NCBI GenBank assembly: GCA_016742095.1
Contig: JACVCJ010000004.1
Span: forward strand, 1 to 64,000
Reading direction: 5' to 3'
Source: Bacteroidia bacterium
Lineage (GTDB): Bacteria > Bacteroidota > Bacteroidia > CAIKAF01
Length of the DNA: 64,000 nucleotides
Below the pieces are notes generated by a model. The model saw only the letters and a list, made by a program, of their open reading frames with translations, was not told the DNA's origin and did no database searches. A program made the translations under genes and the position numbers. This document shows positions 49,882-59,759 of this stretch, one piece after another (within the stretch, counting starts at the first letter, position 1; each line of letters starts with the position of its first letter).

Positions 49882-52719
49882 TTACCTGATCGGGTTGCCG
49901 TTGATATCGAGTTCCACGATGGGCAGTCCCAGTTTTTTCAGGCCTTCGAACACCACTTTTTTATCGCCTACCACTACAATGGTCAGCTTTTCGGAGGGGT
50001 AGTTCTTGGCGGCAAAGGTTTTGGCCGAGGCCACGCTCAGGTTTTTGAGCAGCTCCAGGCGTTTGGCCTGCAGGTTCTTATCGGCACCGTTGTCGATGAT
50101 CATTTTTACGAAACCGGCCTTTTTGCCCGGGGTTTCGTAATCGAGGGCCTCGCTCTGGCCTACGCTGTTTTTCGTGAACAGTATCTCTTCTTCGGTGGGA
50201 CCGTTCTGCTCGTACAGCTTAATTTCGCGTACGATCTCGATGATGCTGCTGTCGGTGGCTTCTTTCTTTACACCGGCCGATGCCATGTACTTGTTCTCGA
50301 GCTTGGTGCTGGAGAAACGTCCGCGGGCACCGTAGGTCCAGCCGTGCAGTTCACGCAGGTTCAGGTTGATGCGGCTGTTGAAGGCTCCGCCCAGGGCAAA
50401 GTTCACCAGGCTGGCGGTGTAATAGTCGCCGGCGGCATCGTAGTACAGGCTGGGCCATGCAACGCGTATCTCGCTTTGTGCGGCGCCTTCCTTATCTATA
50501 AAGTAAATGGTGCTTTTGTCCACGCCTTTGGCAGCATAGGGTTTGGGTTTCTGCAGTCCTTTAGCTTTCCAGTTGCCCAGGAAGGACAGGCGGCCGTGCA
50601 GGTCTTTTACGCTCAGTTCGCCTACGCTTACCAGGTAGCCGTTATCGGGCGCAAAAAAGCGGTCGTAGTATTTCTGTACGTCGGCCAGGGTGATCTTGTT
50701 CACGCTTTCGGCCGTGCCCATTTCGTTATACCCGATAATATCGTTCGGGAAAAGCAGTTTGCGCAGTACGTTGTTGGCAATGGCGGTAGCCTGTGTCTGC
50801 TGGTTGTTGAGGCCCTGTATGGTCTGGTTCTTGATGCGTTCCAGGTCGGCCTCTTCGAATTTGGGTTTGAACATGCGCTCGTTCAGCAGTTCCAGCGTAC
50901 GGGAGGCGTTTTTGTTCAGGAAGGAAACGCTGATCACAAATTCTTCGCGACCTGCGTATACACGGATATCGCTGCCCAGTTTTTCCAGCTCGGCATCAAA
51001 AGCTTCGGCGCTGCGGGTCTGGGTACCTTCGTTCATCATTTTGGCCAGGACCTGTGAAATACCGGCATTTTCAGGTGTTTCGGTCACCTGTCCGAAGGGC
51101 AGGTACAGGTTCAGTGTGCTCACCGGTAATTCGGTGTAGTACGTAGAGATCATCTGCAGGCCGGCCGGACTCCTGGTGGTTTTAAAATCGGGCATGGTAA
51201 TTACCGGGTTGGCGCCCGAAGCCGGTTTTTTACTGCGGTCGAAAGAATCCGTAGCCTTGTTGTATTTCAGGTTCTTGTATTCGGTAAGATCCGGTTTGAA
51301 ACCAGCCGGTATGGTCCAGCGCGTACAGTTGTCCGGGGCGGGCAGCAGGGCCGTCTGTCCTTTGGGTACCACGCTCAGACATACGTGATCTTTACCGTAG
51401 ATGTATTTTTTGAACACTTCCATTACCTTTTCGGCGGTAACGGCGCGGTATTTTTCAATTTCGTTGTAGAAATAGCCCGGCGAACCGTAGAACGTTTCGT
51501 AGAAGGCCAGCTGTGAGCCTTTACCCTGTACGGATTGCAGGCGGTAAATGGCTTCCGATTCGATCTTGGCCTTGATGCGGTTCAGGTCATCGGTGTTCAC
51601 ACCGGCTTTGAGCCAGTCTTCCAGGGCCTTGTTCATGGCCTTTTCGATATCGGCCAGCTGGGTGCCCGGTTTGTTGTAGGTAATGAGCTCAAAGGTACCG
51701 TGCAGTTCGCCGGTAGGGTGATACCCGTAGGCGTTCACCGATAACTGGGGCTTTACAAAGGTCTGGTACATCATGGAGTTCTTACCGCTGCCGATGATCT
51801 CGGCCAGTACGTCCAGTGCGGCGGCGTCGGGGTGGGCAGATTCCACCGTAGGCCAGGTCATTTTGAAATACGGCATCTTTACATTGTCCTCGTACGACAT
51901 GTAGCGCGTTTTATCCAGGGTCACCGGCGCCGGTGCCATGTTTTTTACTTCCGGGCCGCGCGGGATGTTGCCGAAGTATTTCTCGGCCAGTTTCAGGGCC
52001 TCTTCGGTGTTCACATCGCCCGAAATGGTAAGGGTGGCGTTGTTGGGACCGTACCAGCGCAGGAAAAAGTTCTTCAGATCGTCCAGGCCGGCGGCGTTCA
52101 GGTCTTCGATATATCCGATGGTGGTCCAGGAGTAGGGGTGACCTACCGGGTACAGGGCCTCCTTGGTTTTTTCATAGATGAGTCCGTAGGGACGGTTATC
52201 GTAATTCTGCCCGCGTTCGTTTTTCACGGTAGCGCGCTGAATTTCAAATTTCTGCTGTGTAACGGCATCCAGGAACCAGCCCATACGGTCGGCCTCGAGC
52301 CAGAGCGCTACTTCCAGCTGGTTGCTGGGCAGGGTCTCAAAATAATTGGTACGGTCCTGGTTGGTGGTACCGTTGAGGGTACCGCCGCTTTCGGTCACAA
52401 TTTTAAAGTGTTCTTCGTCGGCCACGTGATCGCTGCCCTGGAACATCATGTGCTCAAAAAAGTGGGCAAACCCGCTGCGTCCGGGCAGTTCGCGTGCCGA
52501 ACCCACGTGGTAGGTCACGTCCACATACACTATCGGATCGCTGTGGTCTTCGTGTACCACTACGGTAAGGCCGTTGGCCATCTCATACTTTTTATAGGGA
52601 ATACTGATCCCGTCGGCATGCCTGCCGCCTTCTTCCGCCAGTTTGGGCGCGGCGGTCTGCGCATATACGGCTCCGGCATACATCCCGGCTGCCAGGATAC
52701 TGAACAAAACTCTTTTCAT
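49882..52719 (-). CDS. M16 family zinc protease, two-domain, secreted
   Basis: The 945-residue protein has a signal peptide (1-21) and two M16 units. The first holds the inverted zinc motif HFFEH in GFAHFFEHMMFQGSD, with the distal Glu about 75 residues later; the second (about 500-920) is the usual inactive partner, without HxxEH. It cleaves peptides in the periplasm or on the outer membrane. The upstream region (52720-52929) separates it from the divergent bacilliredoxin gene. It has its own terminator. Confidence 0.93.
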   Translation of the reverse strand: MKRVLFSILAAGMYAGAVYAQTAAPKLAEEGGRHADGISIPYKKYEMANGLTVVVHEDHSDPIVYVDVTYHVGSARELPGRSGFAHFFEHMMFQGSDHVADEEHFKIVTESGGTLNGTTNQDRTNYFETLPSNQLEVALWLEADRMGWFLDAVTQQKFEIQRATVKNERGQNYDNRPYGLIYEKTKEALYPVGHPYSWTTIGYIEDLNAAGLDDLKNFFLRWYGPNNATLTISGDVNTEEALKLAEKYFGNIPRGPEVKNMAPAPVTLDKTRYMSYEDNVKMPYFKMTWPTVESAHPDAAALDVLAEIIGSGKNSMMYQTFVKPQLSVNAYGYHPTGELHGTFELITYNKPGTQLADIEKAMNKALEDWLKAGVNTDDLNRIKAKIESEAIYRLQSVQGKGSQLAFYETFYGSPGYFYNEIEKYRAVTAEKVMEVFKKYIYGKDHVCLSVVPKGQTALLPAPDNCTRWTIPAGFKPDLTEYKNLKYNKATDSFDRSKKPASGANPVITMPDFKTTRSPAGLQMISTYYTELPVSTLNLYLPFGQVTETPENAGISQVLAKMMNEGTQTRSAEAFDAELEKLGSDIRVYAGREEFVISVSFLNKNASRTLELLNERMFKPKFEEADLERIKNQTIQGLNNQQTQATAIANNVLRKLLFPNDIIGYNEMGTAESVNKITLADVQKYYDRFFAPDNGYLVSVGELSVKDLHGRLSFLGNWKAKGLQKPKPYAAKGVDKSTIYFIDKEGAAQSEIRVAWPSLYYDAAGDYYTASLVNFALGGAFNSRINLNLRELHGWTYGARGRFSSTKLENKYMASAGVKKEATDSSIIEIVREIKLYEQNGPTEEEILFTKNSVGQSEALDYETPGKKAGFVKMIIDNGADKNLQAKRLELLKNLSVASAKTFAAKNYPSEKLTIVVVGDKKVVFEGLKKLGLPIVELDINGNPIR

Positions 52720-52929
52720 AAGGTCAAACTTAAACAAAAAAATGAGGGCTGTGATGCGGGTGACCCGTGAAAAACTGTTAATCCCCTTTACAGGGGCCGT
52801 TTGTCCTGCTTTTGTCCCGCGCTCTTATAGACGGTACCGAAACTTATATAAGTATTTCCTATATGTACCTATGTAAATCTTGACTAACTTTGTAGAATAA
52901 ATTATAATACAAAAGAAAGATATAGCGTT

Positions 52930-53346
52930 ATGTATCCTGAAGAAATAGTAAAACCCTGCCGCGCACAACTTACCGAAAACGGATTTGAGTCCCTCGAGAC
53001 GGCCGGTTCGGTAGAGAACTTTATGAAAGAAAGCGGTTCAGAAACGGCCCTGCTGGTGGTGAATTCCGTTTGCGGATGTGCTGCCGGAAGCGCCCGCCCC
53101 GGAGTGCTGAAGTCACTTACGGGCAACATTACACCTGCCAGACTGGCAACGGTTTTTGCAGGGGTCGACACAGAAGCTACCCAAACCGCCCGCGAGTACA
53201 TGTTACCATACCCGCCGAGCAGCCCGAGCATTGCACTCTTCAAAAATGGCAAACTGGTACATTTCGTGGAGCGACACATGATTGAAGGACGGCCTGCTGA
53301 TATGATTGCCGAGCACCTGAAAGCGTGCTACGAGCAATTTTGCTAA
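52930..53346 (+). CDS. BrxA/BrxB family bacilliredoxin
   Basis: The 138-residue protein has the CGC active-site motif at 48-50 in NSVCGCAAGSARPG, and PPSSPSIALFKNGKLVHFVERHMIEGR, typical of YphP/YqiW-type bacilliredoxins. They remove bacillithiol from proteins in the cytoplasm. The family is widespread in Bacteroidota. A TAACTTTG box (52885-52892) is 37 nt upstream. A terminator follows at 53370. Confidence 0.92.
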   Translation: MYPEEIVKPCRAQLTENGFESLETAGSVENFMKESGSETALLVVNSVCGCAAGSARPGVLKSLTGNITPARLATVFAGVDTEATQTAREYMLPYPPSSPSIALFKNGKLVHFVERHMIEGRPADMIAEHLKACYEQFC

Positions 53347-53369
53347 GGTTACTTTTTCATAGTTTTTTT

Positions 53370-53408
53370 AAACGTCTTTTACCTCACCGTGAAAGGCGTT
53401 TTTTGTTT
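53370..53408 (+). terminator. Terminator after the bacilliredoxin gene
   Basis: AAACGTCTTT pairs with AAAGGCGTTT around a 12-nt loop, followed by a T-run. Confidence 0.8.
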
Positions 53409-53617
53409 TCCTGTACCGGGTTTATGCAGAGAAGTGTAAAATGTTCTTTGCCTCATGTGTTAAATCCGTGTACAGTGGTCTGTCGCCTGATCTTTTGATT
53501 TTCAGCGAATTGTTTATGTATTTTGTTAAATGTTGAGGACAGGCATTGTTGAAACCTGGGATTAAAATTATCGCTTTCGCCGCTGCCTGCGCCTACTTCT
53601 GTTATCTTTACCCCCGC

Positions 53618-54097
53618 ATGGATCCCATCGTTGAGATATATACAGACGGGGCTGCCTCCGGTAATCCCGGTCCCGGCGGTTACGGGGCGGTACTTAAATT
53701 CGCAGGTAAACGCCGCGAGATCAGCGAGGGCTTCCGGCTTACCACCAATAACCGGATGGAGCTGCTGGCCGTGATCGTGGCGCTCGAACATCTCAAGACC
53801 AACAAATACCCCGTGGTGGTATACAGCGACAGCCGCTACGTGGTAGATGCCATCAACAAACGCTGGGTGTTCGGCTGGGAAGTGAAACAGTTCAACGGCA
53901 AGGCCAACCCCGACCTCTGGATCCGCTTCCTGAAAGTGTACCGGCAGTTTAAGGATATCCGCTTTGTGTGGGTAAAAGGGCATGCTTCCAACGTGGAAAA
54001 TAACCGCTGCGACGAACTGGCCGTGGCCGCTTCCCGTAAACCCGGTCTGGGCGCCGATCCCTACTTCGAAAAACTGCGCCGCGATCCCACTTTATAA
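53618..54097 (+). CDS. rnhA: Ribonuclease HI
   Basis: The 159-residue protein has the catalytic carboxylates Asp10 (YTDGAASGNPG), Glu48 (NNRMELLAV), Asp71 (YSDSRYVVDA) and Asp132 (NNRCDELA), with His122 in KGHASN. It degrades RNA in RNA-DNA hybrids. The basic handle region (KRWVFGWEVKQFNGK) is present. The ATG at 53618 was chosen; the longer frame to 53546 reads as a spurious hydrophobic stretch. A TATCTTTA box ends 7 nt before the start. Confidence 0.95.
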   Translation: MDPIVEIYTDGAASGNPGPGGYGAVLKFAGKRREISEGFRLTTNNRMELLAVIVALEHLKTNKYPVVVYSDSRYVVDAINKRWVFGWEVKQFNGKANPDLWIRFLKVYRQFKDIRFVWVKGHASNVENNRCDELAVAASRKPGLGADPYFEKLRRDPTL

Positions 54098-54165
54098 AGA
54101 GGTAACCCGGCTTATGTGCCTGGTTTTAAACAATATTTTTATATTTGGGCCTTATCCCTTTGCTC

Positions 54166-56283
54166 ATGAGACCCAAATTACTCCAGCCGCTTTTTACATT
54201 ACTAATTACTGTATTCATGACAGACGTCACAGCTTATTCTCAGGCGCCCATGGCCGCCCGCAAGCCTAAGAACCTTTCCATACACGGACATACGCGCATC
54301 GACCCCTATTTCTGGCTTAACGAGCGCGAAAATCCCGAAGTGATCTCTTACCTGGAGGCCGAAAATGCCTATACAAAGTCCGGGCTGGCGCACACCGAGG
54401 CCCTGCAGGATAAACTTTTTACCGAGATGAAAAGCCGCATCAAGGAAGACGATTCCAGCGTGCCCGTTCTGCTGCGCGGCTACTATTACTATACCCGCTA
54501 CGAGACCGGTAAGGAATATCCCATTTACTGCCGTAAAAAAGGTTCCCTCGAAGCCCCCGAAGAGATCATGCTCAACGAGAACCTGCTGGCCGAGGGACAG
54601 TCGTTCTGCGATGTGGTGGGCCTTACCGTGAGCCCGGACAACAACTGGATCGCTTACGGGGCCGATTTTGTGGGCCGTCGTAAATACGTGCTCTACGTAA
54701 AGAACCTGCTTACGGGCGAAACCCGCCAGGAAACCGGTGCAGATACCGACGGCGGTTATGTGTGGGTGAACGACAATAAGACCCTGTATTACGACGTAAA
54801 GGATGAAGTGACCCTGCGCACATACCGCATCATGCGGCACACGGTGGGTAAGGATACTAAAAAGGACGAACTGGTCTACGAAGAAAAGGACGAGACCTTT
54901 GGCTGCAGCGTGTCCAAGTCGAAATCAGACGCATATATTTTCATTCATTCCTACAGTACCACTACCGCAGAAACGCGTTTTGCCTCCGCCTCCGAAGCGG
55001 ATGCGAAGTTTAAGGTGTTCCAGCCCCGCGTGCGCGACCACCTGTACGATGTGGAGCATTACGACAAATATTTTTACATACGCACCAATATCAACGGCAG
55101 CCGCAATTTCAAGATCATGAAAACGCCGCTGGCCGCCACGGAATCGGGCAACTGGACGGATGTGATGCCTTACCGCGGCGATGTGCTGGTAGAGCGTTTT
55201 GATGTGTTCAGGGATTACCTGGTGGTGGAAGAGCGCTACGAAGGACTCACACGCCTGCGCGTAAGATCCTGGGCGGGCAGCACCGATTATTTCATCCAGT
55301 TCGATGAGCCTACCTATACGGCGTATATGCACAGCAACCCGGAATTCAACACGCAGTATTTCCGCTACGGCTATTCTTCCCTGGTACAGCCGGCCACGGT
55401 ATACGAGATCAACATGCTCAGCAAGGAACGTAAAACCCTGAAGGTACAGGAAGTGCCCGGCGGTTACGATGCTTCGCAGTATACCAGTGAACGCCGCTGG
55501 GTAACCGCCCGCGACGGAGCCCGGGTGCCGGTGTCGCTGGTGTATAAGAGATCGGCCTTTAAAGGAGAAGACAGCCCGCTGCTGCTTTACGGTTACGGAT
55601 CCTACGGTATTACGGTAGATCCCTATTTCAGCGTGGCACGCATGAGCCTGCTCGACCGCGGTTTTGTCTTTGCCATCGCACACATACGCGGCGGACAGGA
55701 CCTGGGCCGCCAGTGGTACGAAACCGGCAAAATGCTGCACAAGAAAAATACCTTCAACGACTTTATCGACTGTGCCGAATTCCTTATTTCGAATAAGTAC
55801 ACTTCGCGCGGACACCTGTACGCCATGGGCGGCAGCGCCGGCGGACTGCTGATGGGCGCTGTGGTAAATATGCGTCCCGACCTCTGGAACGGGATCGTGG
55901 CCTCCGTACCTTTTGTAGACGTGGTGACCACCATGCTGGATGAAAGTATTCCGCTGACCACCGGGGAGTTTGACGAATGGGGAAATCCGAAGAACAAAGA
56001 GTATTACGAATATATCCTGTCCTATTCGCCCTACGACAATATAAAAGCCGTTGCGTATCCCAATATGCTGGTAACCACCGGGCTGCACGACAGCCAGGTG
56101 CAATACTGGGAGCCCGCCAAATGGGTGGCGCGGCTGCGCGAACTCAAGACCGACAGCAACCGCCTGTACCTGCATACCGATATGGAATCGGGCCACGGCG
56201 GTAAAAGCGGCCGTTTTCAGCGCCTGAAGGAAATTGCCATGGAATACGCGTTCCTGCTCGACTGCGAAGGAATAAAGGAATGA
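54166..56283 (+). CDS. S9 family prolyl oligopeptidase, oligopeptidase B-like
   Basis: The 705-residue protein has a signal-like start (about 1-25), a beta-propeller region (about 80-420) and the alpha/beta hydrolase domain with the catalytic Ser in GGSAGGLLMGAV, Asp in GLHDSQVQYWEPAKW and His in DMESGHGGKSGR. It hydrolyses short peptides at basic residues or Pro; the oligopeptidase B type is favoured by RHHPxxxDPYFWLNERENPEV-like start. An exact TATATTTG (54140-54147) lies upstream. A lipoprotein gene overlaps its stop. Confidence 0.92.
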   Translation: MRPKLLQPLFTLLITVFMTDVTAYSQAPMAARKPKNLSIHGHTRIDPYFWLNERENPEVISYLEAENAYTKSGLAHTEALQDKLFTEMKSRIKEDDSSVPVLLRGYYYYTRYETGKEYPIYCRKKGSLEAPEEIMLNENLLAEGQSFCDVVGLTVSPDNNWIAYGADFVGRRKYVLYVKNLLTGETRQETGADTDGGYVWVNDNKTLYYDVKDEVTLRTYRIMRHTVGKDTKKDELVYEEKDETFGCSVSKSKSDAYIFIHSYSTTTAETRFASASEADAKFKVFQPRVRDHLYDVEHYDKYFYIRTNINGSRNFKIMKTPLAATESGNWTDVMPYRGDVLVERFDVFRDYLVVEERYEGLTRLRVRSWAGSTDYFIQFDEPTYTAYMHSNPEFNTQYFRYGYSSLVQPATVYEINMLSKERKTLKVQEVPGGYDASQYTSERRWVTARDGARVPVSLVYKRSAFKGEDSPLLLYGYGSYGITVDPYFSVARMSLLDRGFVFAIAHIRGGQDLGRQWYETGKMLHKKNTFNDFIDCAEFLISNKYTSRGHLYAMGGSAGGLLMGAVVNMRPDLWNGIVASVPFVDVVTTMLDESIPLTTGEFDEWGNPKNKEYYEYILSYSPYDNIKAVAYPNMLVTTGLHDSQVQYWEPAKWVARLRELKTDSNRLYLHTDMESGHGGKSGRFQRLKEIAMEYAFLLDCEGIKE

Positions 56284-56927
56284 AGAGAACCCTGCCTTTC
56301 GCCCTGTTGCTGCTGTGTACCGTGGCCTGTTCCGTAACTCCGCGCCTGAAATTACAGAAGATCCGTGCCGGGGACCCCAAGTACATAAGCGGCTTTACCG
56401 AAATGCTGCGCGATACTTTGCTGCCCGACGGCACATGGCTGGAATACCGCGTGTGCGACGGTACCCGTTACAGCGACCTGTACCTGCTCTGGGGCAGGGA
56501 TAAGCACAGGGATACCATCTGCTGGCGCGGACTCATCGGGATCGGGGATACCGATTACCTGCCGCAGTACATGGAAATGAAGAAGGGCTATCACTGGTTC
56601 GATATGGATTGTGCCGCCATAGAATGCGCCGGGCTTATGCTGCTGAGCACCCGGGGCGATGGCTATTCCAGGCAGTTCATGGGTGTACTGGACGAATTTC
56701 CGGAACGGGAAGCCATACTGTACAGCGGATCTTTGTATGGCTCAGAGATAAAAGAGATCTTCTGTTTCCATACGGACAAGCGCACACAGGATACATTACG
56801 ACTGCCGGAAGCGGGCTATTTTTACCGGGCTGAGTTGCGGGGCGATTCCCTGCTGACGGAGTTCAGTTCCGAAGCGTACGGTGACGGTGAAATAAGCCGG
56901 TATGTGTTCTCCGTGGATGGGAAGTAG
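56280..56927 (+). CDS. Lipoprotein of unknown function coupled to the S9 peptidase
   Basis: The 215-residue protein has a lipoprotein signal (LLLLCTVAC) and a soluble body with several Cys and aromatic residues; no known domain. Its ATG overlaps the TGA of the peptidase gene (ATGA), so both are translated together. It could be an accessory of the peptidase or an unrelated envelope protein. The 480-nt stretch after it holds only a hairpin. Confidence 0.75.
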   Translation: MKRTLPFALLLLCTVACSVTPRLKLQKIRAGDPKYISGFTEMLRDTLLPDGTWLEYRVCDGTRYSDLYLLWGRDKHRDTICWRGLIGIGDTDYLPQYMEMKKGYHWFDMDCAAIECAGLMLLSTRGDGYSRQFMGVLDEFPEREAILYSGSLYGSEIKEIFCFHTDKRTQDTLRLPEAGYFYRAELRGDSLLTEFSSEAYGDGEISRYVFSVDGK

Positions 56928-57407
56928 CGGGTAGTAAATAGCTAAGAGCCGGGTCATTATGACTAAAAAATAAAGGGCAAAATTTTTCATTCTGCCCTTT
57001 ACGCATTTTAAATAAATCAGCTATGGGTATGCAATGCAATACGATTCCCCTCCGAATCTGTAGATACACCCATATAAACCTATTTCAGGGCTGATTGGCA
57101 TTTTTGTGACTACCATTTCTCGTCCTGTTTCCACGAAAAGCCGTAAAACAGGTACGGGAAGTAGAGTCATTTCAAGCAGCCTCAGAGACACGTATACACG
57201 CTGAAAAGGAACAGGTTTCCTGTGCCGGCCCGCGGCATTCCGTGTCTTATGTATGGTTGCTTTCTTTAAAAATCAAGGTAAGTTACGCAATTCCTTTCTT
57301 TAAAGGAAACAAAGATGTCTAAATATTAATGAACAATGCAGTGCAGCGTAGTGTAGCCGCCGTTTTGCGGGGATATACTTTTTTGCAAAAAACGGCCGCG
57401 TTCTGGT
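56928..57407. other. Intergenic stretch with one strong hairpin
   Basis: No gene is seen. AAAGGGCA (56972-56979) pairs with TGCCCTTT (56993-57000); the T-run is better on the minus strand, so it may serve both directions. A second inverted repeat (GCCGTTTT / AAAACGGC, about 57358-57395) lies just after the minus-strand gene end at 57408 and could be its terminator. Confidence 0.55.
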
Positions 57408-57995
57408 TCAGGGTTTCTCCGGCAACAGGGCCGACCGTGAAAAAACGTATTCCGCACTTTTGAATTCGGTACTGCCGTCCTGCTGGTCGTAATTCTCTAT
57501 CCGGAAATGATCTGTATCGGTAAAAATAATGTTCTGGCGGACCTTCACCGCTAAGCGGGTTTCGGGGTTCTTCATTTCGCCCCGTAACTCTATACTTTTG
57601 AACGGTTCTTTCCAGCGGCCGCTCAGTACCAGGCTCCCGGTACCGAAATTACTGGTCTGCACGCAGGTAAATTCTTCGCTCGTGGTATTAAATCCCAACA
57701 ACAGGGTGCCTTCATAGGGCATGCCCGCCATCGGTCCGCTTTGGGTGATCTGCAGAAAACGTCCGCCCAGCAGCATTTCTGCCGAGGCGCTGATCCGGAA
57801 GGTCTGGGGCTTTTCTCCGGCGGTCATCCAGAAATGGGAGCTCTGCTGCCAGCTGCCTTTGTAGGCGGAGAGAAATTCGTGCACTTTGCCGGGCTGCGTA
57901 TAGCGCGTCCAGGGATCGGCAATGCTGTCTTTCTGGGCAAAAAGGGCGGGCATTCCCAGGCAGCTGATCAAAGCAAGGTAAAGGATCGTTCTCAT
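57408..57995 (-). CDS. Secreted DUF1579 protein
   Basis: The 195-residue protein has a signal peptide (1-20) and the DUF1579 pattern: HEFLSAYKGSWQQSSHFWMT, SAEMLLGGRFLQIT, GMPYEGTLLLGFNTTSEEF and SGSLVLSGRW-like strands. It is a lipocalin-like beta barrel of unknown function, probably periplasmic. It stands at the end of a leftward gene run that starts at 61142 (C45 peptidase, secreted proteins). Confidence 0.9.
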   Translation of the reverse strand: MRTILYLALISCLGMPALFAQKDSIADPWTRYTQPGKVHEFLSAYKGSWQQSSHFWMTAGEKPQTFRISASAEMLLGGRFLQITQSGPMAGMPYEGTLLLGFNTTSEEFTCVQTSNFGTGSLVLSGRWKEPFKSIELRGEMKNPETRLAVKVRQNIIFTDTDHFRIENYDQQDGSTEFKSAEYVFSRSALLPEKP

Positions 57996-58046
57996 ACGCG
58001 TTTTTTCTGTAAAGATAGCTGAAAATCAGCAGGGAAGCGCAAGCTC

Positions 58047-59732
58047 TCAGCGCTCCAGTTCCTCCAGTTTCTTTTCCGTGGCCTCTTTTTCGCCTTTGCT
58101 GGCAATTTCCAGTTTCAGCGCCTTGCGGTACGCTTTGCGTGCTTCGTCGTTCCGGCCCTGTGCAGCGTAATAGTCGCCCAGCATTACATGCGTGTGGTAC
58201 CAGTTGGGGTTATAGGCTTCGAATTTTTCGAAAAAAGTCGCTACGGGTTGCGCTACGTCCGGGTGTTTCGTAAAATACAACAGCAGGGGTTTCATCTGCC
58301 GGAAGAGCTCAAAACGCCTGTACGTTTTTGTATACAGGAAAGGATCCGGCGCCAGGTTCAGTTCCCGGCTGAAAAAGTCGGACGGAGCCTGTGCCGCCGC
58401 CATTCTGTCGAACACCGTTCGCAGATCGTAACACACATAGGTACCCAGGTTATAAGGCGGGGCCGAAACCCAGACCGTACGTTCCTGGGGTTTCATAATT
58501 ACCGAGTGATGGCAGATGAGCTGGTTCACCGATTTCTGATTGCCCAGGCCGATATCTGCATTAAAAAGTCCTTCCTTGTTGCGCAGGATATCGGCGGCGT
58601 CCTGTACGCTGATGCCCGGGTGCTGGTCCTGCAGCTCGTTCATGCGGGCAAAACGGTAGGGCGAATCGCTGCCGGCCATGTTCTCCAGGTGTTTTTCGTC
58701 ATGGGCAAAAGCTGCGCTCTGGTAGTGATTACTGCAACTGAGCCGGGCCCCGGGCGGGGTGTAAATGCCCAGTGTATCCGGACTTTTCTCGATGATAACG
58801 CTGCGTCCGTCCTCGGCAGAGGCCAGCAATATGCTTTCGCTTACAAAGGTCTCGCGTTTGCGGGCAATGGCCACGGCTTCATCTATATTGCGGGCAAACT
58901 GCAGGATCTCTCGCGTAAGCAGGGCAATGGGCGTACGGGTCTTCAACGGTGGATTGCCCGCGCTGGCATTGATGGTCAGGGCCAGTCCGTGTTCGTTCAT
59001 ACCGCTTACCGCACCGATAAAACCCGGCCAGGAAACGGTCATGAATTTGTAGCCCTTCTCCGGCCGGAAGAAGGAAACCACTTTGTTCCGGGCAAAATCG
59101 TCGCCGGCGTAAAAGTCGAAATTGCGGCCTACGATCAGCTGGGAATCGGCGGTGTAACTGCTCCAGGCGCTGAAGGAGGTGCAGCCCACCAGCATGTACT
59201 GCTGCATGGCATGCCCGATATCGTGGGCCGCGTGGTAATTGAGGATGCGGGCGTATTTTTCGCCGATAAAGTCGAAGGTGTCGGGGTGTGACCGGGAAAC
59301 ACCGTAGATCTCCTGTAAATATTCGTCCGGGATGTGCTCGTCCAGGTCTTTGTTGAAATAGAGCAGCCCGTAATTCAGGAAACGCAGGTAAGAGGCATTG
59401 GGCACCAGCTGCCGGATCTGCTTTACGAAAACGGCTTCCTGGTACCGGATCAGTTCTTTGGACAGGATGCCGTGTGCCCGGCCCCGTTCATAGGCATTGC
59501 CTTCCACGTACATTTCCCAGAGCCCGAATTCGTTTTTCTGCAGGGTATTTGCACCCAGTTTGTAGAACGTTCCTTCCGGGTTGGAAATACGTTGTGTATC
59601 GTTTAACGTAACAACAGGCACGGAAGGCGGGTCCAGCCGGGTGACCTTCTTATAGTAAAATACGAAGGAAATAATGCAGAACAGCAGGAATACGGGTATC
59701 CAGAATCGTTTTTTGCGGGTGAACCGGCTCAT
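58047..59732 (-). CDS. C45 family acyltransferase/peptidase with C-terminal TPR
   Basis: The 561-residue protein has an N-terminal membrane anchor (about 10-27) and an NTN-hydrolase domain of the acyl-CoA:6-APA acyltransferase type: the nucleophile Cys184 lies in MLVGCTSFSAW, followed by GRNFDFYAGDD and the later GMNEHGLALTINAS. The last 80 residues are TPR-like (MLGDYYAAQGRNDEARKAYRKAL). C45 proteins hydrolyse or transfer acyl groups on amides after self-cleavage before the Cys; here the long N-terminal part may be removed. Substrate unknown. Such proteins are common in Bacteroidota. Confidence 0.88.
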   Translation of the reverse strand: MSRFTRKKRFWIPVFLLFCIISFVFYYKKVTRLDPPSVPVVTLNDTQRISNPEGTFYKLGANTLQKNEFGLWEMYVEGNAYERGRAHGILSKELIRYQEAVFVKQIRQLVPNASYLRFLNYGLLYFNKDLDEHIPDEYLQEIYGVSRSHPDTFDFIGEKYARILNYHAAHDIGHAMQQYMLVGCTSFSAWSSYTADSQLIVGRNFDFYAGDDFARNKVVSFFRPEKGYKFMTVSWPGFIGAVSGMNEHGLALTINASAGNPPLKTRTPIALLTREILQFARNIDEAVAIARKRETFVSESILLASAEDGRSVIIEKSPDTLGIYTPPGARLSCSNHYQSAAFAHDEKHLENMAGSDSPYRFARMNELQDQHPGISVQDAADILRNKEGLFNADIGLGNQKSVNQLICHHSVIMKPQERTVWVSAPPYNLGTYVCYDLRTVFDRMAAAQAPSDFFSRELNLAPDPFLYTKTYRRFELFRQMKPLLLYFTKHPDVAQPVATFFEKFEAYNPNWYHTHVMLGDYYAAQGRNDEARKAYRKALKLEIASKGEKEATEKKLEELER

Positions 59733-59759
59733 GCCTCAAAAGTAATAAGAATTTCGCCG

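Noticed and set aside
56928-57407. tRNA or other structured RNA gene
   Set aside because: No T-loop-like GTTCGA box or cloverleaf was found; only simple hairpins.
58188-59291. 367-codon plus-strand frame
   Set aside because: Antisense of the C45 peptidase gene.
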